Below are positions 19,801 to 26,801 of a stretch of DNA of 64,000 bases, in pieces (the first letter of the stretch is position 1; every line of letters begins with the position of its first letter). The translations under genes were made by a program, and so were the position numbers. Source of the DNA: an uncultured Prolixibacteraceae bacterium. Its GTDB lineage: Bacteria; Bacteroidota; Bacteroidia; Bacteroidales; Prolixibacteraceae. The notes under the pieces are model-generated. The model was not told where the DNA came from. It did no database searches and was given only the letters and a program-made list of their open reading frames with translations. Location of the stretch: contig CALGIG010000015.1 in assembly GCA_937915865.1 (NCBI GenBank), positions 1 through 64,000 of the forward strand. Reading direction: 5' to 3'.

Positions 19801-21326
19801 GGTGCGATTGGGAGTAATTATGGAAAAATTCTTTGATTATTACAACTCGAGTTTCAATTCCAGCTTGGTGCGATTGGGAGTATGATTCTCCAATTATTTA
19901 TTTGGATATTATATTGTTTCAATTCCAGCTTGGTGCGATTGGGAGTAAACCTGTTTGATATTCATAAGTAACTTCACCACAGTTTCAATTCCAGCTTGGT
20001 GCGATTGGGAGCTCTCGAAGGCAGCAGTACGAAATATTTGTTTAAACGTTTCAATTCCAGCTTGGTGCGATTGGGAGGCTCCGGGTAATTGATTAGCCGC
20101 CGTTTGTTGCGCGTTTCAATTCCAGCTTGGTGCGATTGGGAGGTAAAGATGTGTTTCATTTAGTTCGCTCCTGAATGTTGTTTCAATTCCAGCTTGGTGC
20201 GATTGGGAGCCGTTTTCAATGCCCTGGTATTCTGCCGGAAGTTGTTTCAATTCCAGCTTGGTGCGATTGGGAGCCTGAAATAGATTCATACAAATGGTAT
20301 ATTAATGCTCTGTTTCAATTCCAGCTTGGTGCGATTGGGAGGCAGGAATAACTGCCGGAGTTCTTTCAAAAAAAGCAAGTTTCAATTCCAGCTTGGTGCG
20401 ATTGGGAGCTTAACCCGTGCGGAATTCGAAAAATCGGAAACGGTTGTTTCAATTCCAGCTTGGTGCGATTGGGAGTTTACCGGCTTCGGTAAGTTCAGCA
20501 TCGTCGAGATCGTGTTTCAATTCCAGCTTGGTGCGATTGGGAGGCCGGATCGGTTGAACAAACATCGAAATCGGTTCCACGTTTCAATTCCAGCTTGGTG
20601 CGATTGGGAGTTTATCCTCAATTTCTGATTCGTATCGTTTGACCGAGTTTCAATTCCAGCTTGGTGCGATTGGGAGATAGGCCGGTCGGTTAATTCCGAC
20701 ATGCGCGAGAGTTTCAATTCCAGCTTGGTGCGATTGGGAGCCGCTGGAGTTGCAATGGTTGCTTTAGGTACTGCAGTTTCAATTCCAGCTTGGTGCGATT
20801 GGGAGACAAAAATCTTCCTTTGTATGCTCATTTTCGCTAAGTTTCAATTCCAGCTTGGTGCGATTGGGAGCAACAATCGGAAAATGAAAAAAAATCAATT
20901 ACTGAAGTTTCAATTCCAGCTTGGTGCGATTGGGAGTTTATGATTATTCGCGCCGAAAAGGTTTTTGAATAAGTTTCAATTCCAGCTTGGTGCGATTGGG
21001 AGGGAATAACTGCCGGAGTTCTTTCAAAAAAAGCAAGTTTCAATTCCAGCTTGGTGCGATTGGGAGTCGATGTGTGACGGCGATACGATTAATTCAGCGG
21101 AGTTTCAATTCCAGCTTGGTGCGATTGGGAGCTTCATATAATTCGGCTACAACTTTTAGTTTTGTGTTTCAATTCCAGCTTGGTGCGATTGGGAGTTAAA
21201 TGCCAGCAATTTTCGTTGGCGGCTGACGTCGTTTCAATTCCAGCTTGGTGCGATTGGGAGCTGGTTATTAGCAGAAGTAAGTGAAATTGATGCTGTGTTT
21301 CAATTCCAGCTTGGTGCGATTGGGAG
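16837..21326 (-). CRISPR. CRISPR array, 69 repeats of 30 bp, 68 spacers of 34-38 nt
   Basis: I counted 69 repeats. On the + strand each begins GTTTCAATTCC and ends GCGATTGGGAG. All looked identical except the first (16837-16866), which has A for T at position 3. On the - strand the repeat ends in ATTGAAAC, the usual 8-nt 5' handle of type I-B-like crRNAs. The array is therefore read leftward from a leader at about 21327-21396, beside cas2. The degenerate 16837 repeat is the leader-distal terminal one. Two spacers are near-duplicates (20342-20378 and 21003-21036). Many long 'ORFs' across the array are artefacts of the translatable repeat. Confidence 0.99.
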
Positions 21327-21396
21327 TCGTTCGACGACTCGAAAAAATAAGCTAATTCTCAACGAATTAACTTTTGTAAAAGTAGTGTTTTTATCT
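21327..21396 (-). promoter_or_regulatory. CRISPR leader
   Basis: AT-rich stretch between the newest repeat and the cas-operon terminator. At the junction a 17-nt perfect palindromic hairpin, GAGTCGTTCGACGACTC (21324-21340), straddles the repeat edge: its left arm uses the last three bases of the repeat. The motif AAAAGTAGT starts at 21378 and again at 21399 (the second copy extends to 21407), a spacing of 21 bp or two helical turns. These are candidate integration-anchoring or promoter elements. The crRNA promoter is presumed here, but I could not find a clear TAnnTTTG box. Confidence 0.7.
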
Positions 21397-21443
21397 TAAA
21401 AAGTAGTCGAACTCCCAAAGCGTATTTTCTCCAGGAGTTCGAC
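21397..21443 (-). terminator. intrinsic terminator of cas operon, before CRISPR leader
   Basis: Perfect 10-bp inverted repeat GTCGAACTCC (21406-21415) and GGAGTTCGAC (21434-21443) with an 18-nt loop. In the direction of cas transcription the stem is followed after TAC by a run of five T residues. It lies 113 bases past the cas2 stop. It would insulate the array promoter from cas read-through. The long loop makes it less than ideal. Confidence 0.6.
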
Positions 21444-21555
21444 AATATATATTAATCGCTTTATTTTCAATATGTCAAAGAACTGGGATACCTATTTTGA
21501 ACCGATTATTTCAGAATAATTTGTTGTTTATTCTACTATCGACAACTACAATTGA

Positions 21556-21819
21556 TTACAAAAAAGTGTCAAGGTTCTGCCGTTCATGTCCTACAATCTC
21601 CTTGTCAAGCCACTTTTCCTGTCGGGTTTTGAAAATAATCAGGCTATCGGTTTCTTCATCCATAATCAGCATTGCCTTATGCTTTAATTCGAGCAATTTT
21701 ACTTCAGTAACCTCACCTTCAAATACCGAATTCTGAATCCAGTTGAGGTAACGCCGAAACAATTTAAGCATTTTGCCTACACGTTTTTCACCAACATCGT
21801 ACATGGCTATGATATACAT
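21556..21819 (-). CDS. cas2: CRISPR adaptation endonuclease subunit Cas2
   Basis: 87 residues, the normal Cas2 length. It has a ferredoxin-like fold with the N-terminal strand MYIIAMYDVGEKR, where Asp8 is the conserved metal-site residue. KMLKLFRRYLNWIQNSVFEG is the typical first helix and second strand. Cas2 dimers bridge two Cas1 dimers to form the spacer integrase. The gene is separated from cas1 by a single base and is the last gene of the operon, next to the leader it acts on. Confidence 0.97.
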   Translation of the reverse strand: MYIIAMYDVGEKRVGKMLKLFRRYLNWIQNSVFEGEVTEVKLLELKHKAMLIMDEETDSLIIFKTRQEKWLDKEIVGHERQNLDTFL

Positions 21820-21820
21820 A

Positions 21821-22825
21821 TTACCACCACATTTTAAAGGGTTTATATTCTTCTATTTCGAGTAAATGCTTCTGCAACTTGTAGCACTCCAGCTTGACAA
21901 GGTGCTTGTAGCTAACCGACCGGTTTAACGTTCGATGGGCAATGGTTTCGTCCAAACGGTCTTCGAAAGCCTGAACGAAAGTTTTTTTGCCATTGGGTTT
22001 CAGGATCACGCGGTTCAGGTTTTCTTCGAAATGTGACGACTGGATCATTCGTTTATTGGTTACCTTGAAAATAACCCGATCGACTAACAGTGGTTTAAAC
22101 ACTTCGGCCAAATCGAGCGAAAGTGAAAACCGTCGTTCGCCCGGTTCGTGCAAAAAGCTGATGGTCGGGTTGAGTTGGGTCTGATGTATTGCCCGCAAAC
22201 ATTGGCTATAGCACATCATGTTACCAAACGAAACCAACGCATTCACCTCGTTCTTCGGAGGCTGATAGCTTCGTCCGCCCATGCTGAAATCGTTGATGAT
22301 CAGTTCGAAAGCTTCGTAGTAGTTTTTCCTGATGTTTCCTTCGATTCCCATCAACTCGTCGATGGCTGAAGTTTCAGGAATTTTTGCCGCCAAACTTTCT
22401 ATTATTTCAATGATCGGCTCCAGGTCTTTTCCGCGACTGTTGTAATATTTCAGGTTTTTTACCATGTTGTAGCTGGCTCCGTCCAATATGCGTTGCGCAA
22501 GGTCGATCCGTTTCTTTTTGTTTTGCTGAAATTTAACCTGGGCAATCAGCATTTTTCCTGAAATTAAAGCTTCGCGGGGCATGAACGAGCCTGTGTAATT
22601 TTCGTAGTAGTCGAAAAAGTGAATTGGTATTTGCTCCTGACCGAGAAAATTGTATAATGCCGAATTGGCATCAAGCGCACCGAAGCAATACAATTCGCCC
22701 ACGTTTTCAACGGGCAGATAGCGCGGCTTTTCCTCACGGCCATCCTCGTCGAACGGCGTAAATTTCAGCGTGTTGTCTTTACGCTGCAACCGTCCGGGAT
22801 TGAATAAGTAGTAGGTTTTTTTCAT
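21821..22825 (-). CDS. cas1: CRISPR spacer integrase Cas1
   Basis: 334-residue Cas1b-type integrase. The N-terminal beta domain starts with YYLFNPGRLQRKDNTLKF. The helical catalytic domain carries Glu162 (GIEGNIRKNYY), His226 (SFLHEPGERRFSLSLD) and Asp238/Glu241 (DLAEVFKPLL), the conserved metal ligands. Cas1-Cas2 inserts new spacers at the leader end of the array. The frame is intact, so the adaptation module looks functional. This agrees with the long array and uniform repeats. Confidence 0.97.
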   Translation of the reverse strand: MKKTYYLFNPGRLQRKDNTLKFTPFDEDGREEKPRYLPVENVGELYCFGALDANSALYNFLGQEQIPIHFFDYYENYTGSFMPREALISGKMLIAQVKFQQNKKKRIDLAQRILDGASYNMVKNLKYYNSRGKDLEPIIEIIESLAAKIPETSAIDELMGIEGNIRKNYYEAFELIINDFSMGGRSYQPPKNEVNALVSFGNMMCYSQCLRAIHQTQLNPTISFLHEPGERRFSLSLDLAEVFKPLLVDRVIFKVTNKRMIQSSHFEENLNRVILKPNGKKTFVQAFEDRLDETIAHRTLNRSVSYKHLVKLECYKLQKHLLEIEEYKPFKMWW

Positions 22826-22848
22826 CGGTTTCGTTTTTATATCCTTTT

Positions 22849-22881
22849 AAACCCTCAAGGTTTTCAAAACCTTGAGGGTTT
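22849..22881. repeat. REP-like palindrome copy 1 (cas4/cas1 gap)
   Basis: Near-complete palindrome. Arms AAACCCTCAAGGTTT and the reverse complement enclose a 3-nt loop, and the central bases T/C/A extend pairing to 16 bp each side. First of seven related copies between 22849 and 31194. Confidence 0.9.
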
Positions 22882-22894
22882 GGAAGATTATTTA

Positions 22895-23398
22895 TTACTC
22901 CCCGCTCCAGCAAAAGTCGAAATAGCTGCAATTTTTGCATCGCGATTTTTGTATTTTCTCAGGACAATGTTCCTGGTGAATAATTTTCTCAATTTCTGAA
23001 ATCATCTCCCTAATCGCTTCCCGGTCGGGAGTGGTAAGCAGCACCTCGTCGGTTTTGTGCAATTTCGGGTATTCTAGTAGGCCGGTAGCGCCTTCCACGC
23101 CGTTTTGTTCGAGCACATACAGGTAATATTTCACCTGCCATTCGTGAGCCTCCTCGTGTTTGTCCGACTTCTTGATTTCGTGAACCACTTTGTTCCGCGG
23201 ATCGTAATAGTCTATTTTGATGCCATCGAGTTCAACTTCCTGGTATTTTTCAGATCGGCGAGGGTAGGAGGTTTCGTGCAGCAACTTGCCCTCGTAAACC
23301 AGTTCGGATGTGGCTTCCATGTTGATGCCGTTGGCAAACAACCATAACTTACGTTGGCATATCAGGTAGTAATTGAAATGGGTTCCGGTGGTGAGCAT
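22895..23398 (-). CDS. cas4: Cas4 RecB-like exonuclease, adaptation accessory
   Basis: 167-residue Cas4. The four iron-sulfur cysteines are present: Cys14 (YLICQRKLWLF), Cys154 and Cys157 (CKNC), and Cys163 (FDFCW). The RecB nuclease motifs are Asp63 (KIDYYD), Glu74 and Lys76 (HEIKK), and Gln88 (EWQVKYYLY), with His41 upstream. Cas4 trims prespacers and fixes PAM choice and orientation before Cas1-Cas2 integration. It is followed by palindrome copy 1 and cas1. The length is typical of type I-B Cas4. Confidence 0.96.
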   Translation of the reverse strand: MLTTGTHFNYYLICQRKLWLFANGINMEATSELVYEGKLLHETSYPRRSEKYQEVELDGIKIDYYDPRNKVVHEIKKSDKHEEAHEWQVKYYLYVLEQNGVEGATGLLEYPKLHKTDEVLLTTPDREAIREMISEIEKIIHQEHCPEKIQKSRCKNCSYFDFCWSGE

Positions 23399-23415
23399 AG
23401 CGTAAGAAGGTTAAT

Positions 23416-24249
23416 TTAGATTTTTTCGAAGGCACCACAAATGAAGTCTGGATTGTTACGCTGATCGTTACGGTTCATCATGCAAAGGAGGTTCTCTTCC
23501 GCATTTTCGTCATGGTACGATTTGCAAATGATGCAAAGGCTTGGTATTGGTATGGAGCGCAGATCGACAGGGGAACCATCGTCGTTAAAAAAACCACCCA
23601 TAATAAAGGGGGGAAAATGGTCGCCGTTGCCCGAAATGCCGAAAACGGCATCCAACTCCTGCCCATTATCGTCAAAGTTTTGCGTTTTTGCCCAGGCTTC
23701 AATTTGTTCGGGCGTGGGCAATAAACCGTTAATATCGAAATTGTTATCGATATATTCCTTATTCTCAGGTTTTTCGTCAGCCTTCATTTCCTCGATAGCT
23801 TCTTTGCAAGTGTTGCAGTACCCTGGAAACGGGCAGTTTTCTTCGTCGTAATCGCAGAATTCGATGTGGTTCTCGCCAAACGACAGGGGCACATGCTTTT
23901 CGTCCCAGAACTTACGGATGAACGGATACCGCAAATGTGCAGGATAATTGACCGGGAAATCGAGGTAAAAATGAAAATACCTTAGTAGTTTTTCCAGTTC
24001 ATCGGCCAGGAGTATTCGTTCGTCCTGGGTTAGCTTTTCGTCGGAAGGAAGCTGCTCCTGATTGATCCCGGTAATTTCCGAGATGGGCTGCTCGTCGCCA
24101 TACAGGTACTTTTCGACATACGACATATCTTCCAGTTCCAGCTCATCATCGGGGTCGGCTTCCGATTCATTCCACAACTCGTGCGGTGGCTTTAATCCCC
24201 AGGTTGCCTGGTGCAGGTCTTCAATCAGTTGTTCAATGTAGCGTTGCAT
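23416..24249 (-). CDS. unknown cas-linked protein with two four-cysteine clusters
   Basis: I do not recognise a named family. From the ATG at 24249 it is 277 residues and very acidic in the first 80 (LWNESEADPDDELELEDM). Helical residues 75-125 have FHFYLDFPVNYPAHLRYPF. Two cysteine clusters follow: Cys132, 139, 145, 148 (CDYDEENCPFPGYCNTC) and Cys239, 242, 256, 271 (SLCIICKSY, LLCMMN, FICGAF). These could be two zinc ribbons or Fe-S sites. The N-terminal ~150 residues resemble, from memory, small uncharacterized Bacteroidota proteins, so this may be a fusion. It lies in the cas operon between cas7 and cas4, 17 bases before cas4, co-directional and intact. An adaptation or interference accessory role is inference. 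A TTG start at 24279 is possible but would run into the palindrome-proximal spacer. Confidence 0.8.
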   Translation of the reverse strand: MQRYIEQLIEDLHQATWGLKPPHELWNESEADPDDELELEDMSYVEKYLYGDEQPISEITGINQEQLPSDEKLTQDERILLADELEKLLRYFHFYLDFPVNYPAHLRYPFIRKFWDEKHVPLSFGENHIEFCDYDEENCPFPGYCNTCKEAIEEMKADEKPENKEYIDNNFDINGLLPTPEQIEAWAKTQNFDDNGQELDAVFGISGNGDHFPPFIMGGFFNDDGSPVDLRSIPIPSLCIICKSYHDENAEENLLCMMNRNDQRNNPDFICGAFEKI

Positions 24250-24285
24250 AGCTGTAGTTGTTAAGTTTTCCAAAACCAAAACCCT

Positions 24286-24318
24286 AAACCCTCAAGGTTT
24301 TCGAAACCTTGAGGGTTT
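24286..24318. repeat. REP-like palindrome copy 2 (cas7/unknown gene gap)
   Basis: Arms AAACCCTCAAGGTTT and its reverse complement with loop TCG. It lies immediately downstream of cas7 and upstream of the unknown Cys-cluster gene. Confidence 0.9.
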
Positions 24319-24327
24319 TAACGGCAT

Positions 24328-25497
24328 TTACAATTGGTTCTCGTAATTGAACGCCATCATTAAATCAATAAGTTTTTGTTCTGCCTGTTCGAGGGCATCG
24401 GCGCTTTCGTTCACTGTTACAATATAATTTGAACAAGGAAGCGTAACAAAAACATCGGCTCCGGCAGTTTCGTCAATGATGGGTTTAGCCTTGGGCTTTT
24501 CTCCATCTTCGATCAATTTTGCCCGAATAGCTCCTGCTAATTTGTTAGCATTGTCGCTGATTGCAATTGCCAAGGTTTCCATTAAACTAAAGGTACGGGC
24601 TTGGTTGGAGGTGATACGCCAATTTAGGAGAGCTTTTGCAATAGCAGGAATTGCAACCTTTCGCAAACCTTCAGGTAGTATTAAACATTCGCCAAAAGCA
24701 TTTTGAGATTTTTTCCAACCTTTATTTTCTAATTCCAGAATTTTCTCTTTTTTTAGTTCTGGCTCTAATTGATTTGTAGATACAGCAAATAAAGTACGTA
24801 AATCAATAGCAACATCATATATAAATAAACCTGTTGCTCTATCCGCAGGTTTTAACCATTTTCTTAATAGACTGCGGTCGGTACCAGATAAAAGTTCGTC
24901 AATCTCTGGTTGAGACAATTTTTTCCCCTCAGAATTTCGTACAATTATTGTGTTTGGTATTTGAGTCTTATCACTTCTGTCAAAAGTCATATTTTCCCTA
25001 GTCGTTCCTCCTAATAATGGATGGATAGGGCGCATTGCTGAAATTGAAAACGGACTTCTTCTTTTTAATGTGCGACTTTTCCCTTGTTCAACCAATTCTT
25101 CTGTTGATCCAATTTGTTCTTTCTCAAAAAGTGTGCTGTCCAATGTTTCTGCATCTTCATTTTGAGATTTTTTCGTTTTCTTCTTGTCTTTGACTTCCTC
25201 TTTCTGCGCTGTATGCATCCAGCCTCCAAATAATTGATCAAAATATTGAGGATCACAAATAGATAAAACTTCTCCTTCTTCTAGCGCCGGAGCTTTAAAA
25301 ATAAATGTAACAGGTGAACGTTCTTGTTTTAAGCCATCACTAATTGAATCAAGAATTGATCGTTTAACTTGTTGTCCACTTGAATAGGGCAAACTTTGTC
25401 CAAAAATGGGGTCCCAATATGTTTTTTGTCCATTAGTAACATTAAAAACAGAATGATCCACATGGCGTAAGCCTCTTAAATAAATGAATGGTTCCAT
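24328..25497 (-). CDS. cas7: Cas7 backbone subunit of the type I effector (Csp1/DevR-like)
   Basis: 389 residues. The N-terminus reads YLRGLRHVDHSVFNV, followed by PYSSGQQVKRSILDS, the pattern of DevR/Cst2/Csp1 Cas7 proteins in which a His-containing RRM strand and an SGQQ/K motif bind crRNA. A low-complexity charged insertion sits at about 100-150 (KDKKKTKKSQNEDAET), and a glycine-containing stretch at about 160 (PLLGGTTRENM). Several copies form the helical filament along the crRNA spacer. The order with cas8, cas3 and cas5 supports a Porphyromonas-type I-B-like complex. Subtype naming is from memory and less certain than the Cas7 role. Confidence 0.88.
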   Translation of the reverse strand: MEPFIYLRGLRHVDHSVFNVTNGQKTYWDPIFGQSLPYSSGQQVKRSILDSISDGLKQERSPVTFIFKAPALEEGEVLSICDPQYFDQLFGGWMHTAQKEEVKDKKKTKKSQNEDAETLDSTLFEKEQIGSTEELVEQGKSRTLKRRSPFSISAMRPIHPLLGGTTRENMTFDRSDKTQIPNTIIVRNSEGKKLSQPEIDELLSGTDRSLLRKWLKPADRATGLFIYDVAIDLRTLFAVSTNQLEPELKKEKILELENKGWKKSQNAFGECLILPEGLRKVAIPAIAKALLNWRITSNQARTFSLMETLAIAISDNANKLAGAIRAKLIEDGEKPKAKPIIDETAGADVFVTLPCSNYIVTVNESADALEQAEQKLIDLMMAFNYENQL

Positions 25498-25506
25498 AAT
25501 CTTTTT

Positions 25507-26790
25507 TTATTTGTTTAGTATTGCATATTGAAATCTGACTAATGTATTGAAATAAGGGAAGTTATCGTTAGGCATTAAGTGCACTAACTTTCCCATTTCT
25601 TCATAATTGACAACTTCCTTTTCATCTTCAATAAGCGGGATTAGATTTAGAAGAAATTGTTTACTCGTTGTAGAACTAAGTAGGTTCTCGACATTCGTCT
25701 TTCTATTCATCCTAGATTTTTCAGCACCAGCTTTATAATTAATTAGTTGCTGTGCAAATTCGCGGGAAATATCCCATAATTTTTCGTTGTTTAACATAGC
25801 TAGTATCCAAATTAGATAAGTATAAAAATTATTTGTTTTCTCTTTGTCGTTACCATCGTATTTGGGAATAGTTCCCTTTTGTATATAATCTTTAAATCCT
25901 TTGGGTTCCATCGCACTTACTCCAATTACACCCATTTCACAAGCTGTTAAAAATCCAATTGCTGTTCCAAATAAATGTTCTACCTCTTCTGGTTTTATAG
26001 AACTAAAATATTTGGCAAATAATTCAAAAGGTTGCCTGATTCGTGGTAATTCAAATGGAATAAATCCTATTGTAATATTAGTCTTTACTAAATTATAGAT
26101 ATATGCAGTCATTAAAGTATCAGGATAATTGCGGGCAATACCAACTATCACTTTTGTCCATGATTGCGTTATTACCTCTAACCCCCCTTCTTTCCCGGCT
26201 CCAATGGGGAAAAATGAAGCGGTAGGACAAGATTCATCAAAATGCATCTTGTTGTAACGATGGGCAATCCACTGCCCATTCCAATTATTTATTTGGTTTC
26301 CTCTCAGATCATGTGTTTTATTTAAAAACTCACGATAAAGCTGCCATCCCTCATACAAATCAAGAAGAATTTGGGGATTGTCAAATAAAATGCACATTCC
26401 ACCTTGTACGCCGATGCCAAAACCACTTCCAATCCAAGACAAATACATTTCATTATCTTTATAAGGTAAGTTCATATTTGTTATTTGACCGGATGTAGTT
26501 GCTAATAAATCTAATGAAGGAAATCCAATCGCAATACTTGCATCAGCTTCATTCATAGATATTTTTTTAATTAACGCATCAAGTTTCAGTTTTCGTTCGG
26601 AAGCTTTTGGCGAAACTCCTTTCTTTAGTCCTTGAACGAAAGGAGAGTTTATTACCCATTGCATGTACTTTTCATGGTCGAAAAACGGGGCGAAATATTT
26701 CTCAACAAAGAATGTTTTTGCCGAGTAGTTGCACTTATACTTTTCGTTATAAGCATCAAGAAAGATTTTTCCAATATTTGCTGCTATCAT
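25507..26790 (-). CDS. cas8: Cas8-like large subunit of the type I effector (Csp2-like)
   Basis: 427 residues with little obvious motif content, as usual for Cas8. It has a tryptophan-rich central part (QINNWNGQWIAHRYNKMHFDE, split by shorter helices) and a helical C-terminus. I call it Cas8 by position: it sits between cas3 and cas7 in an operon that otherwise lacks a large subunit, and its size fits. Cas8 recognises the PAM and recruits Cas3. The protein begins MIAANIGKIFLDAYNEKY with no upstream room (11 bases after cas3). If homologues carry an additional N-terminal segment, this copy would be N-terminally trimmed (see the micro-ORF finding). Confidence 0.75.
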   Translation of the reverse strand: MIAANIGKIFLDAYNEKYKCNYSAKTFFVEKYFAPFFDHEKYMQWVINSPFVQGLKKGVSPKASERKLKLDALIKKISMNEADASIAIGFPSLDLLATTSGQITNMNLPYKDNEMYLSWIGSGFGIGVQGGMCILFDNPQILLDLYEGWQLYREFLNKTHDLRGNQINNWNGQWIAHRYNKMHFDESCPTASFFPIGAGKEGGLEVITQSWTKVIVGIARNYPDTLMTAYIYNLVKTNITIGFIPFELPRIRQPFELFAKYFSSIKPEEVEHLFGTAIGFLTACEMGVIGVSAMEPKGFKDYIQKGTIPKYDGNDKEKTNNFYTYLIWILAMLNNEKLWDISREFAQQLINYKAGAEKSRMNRKTNVENLLSSTTSKQFLLNLIPLIEDEKEVVNYEEMGKLVHLMPNDNFPYFNTLVRFQYAILNK

Positions 26791-26801
26791 AGTTCGTGTT
26801 T

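Noticed and set aside
16905..21199. Many frames of 60-200 codons on both strands across the CRISPR array, with repeating peptides such as FQFQLGAIG and SQSHQAGIET
   Set aside because: They are translations of the repeat, which happens to lack stops in several frames; they change with every spacer and have no start or family signals.
23480..23851. 123-codon frame on the + strand opposite the unknown cas-linked gene
   Set aside because: Antisense shadow; the - strand frame is longer, in the operon and has ordered Cys clusters.
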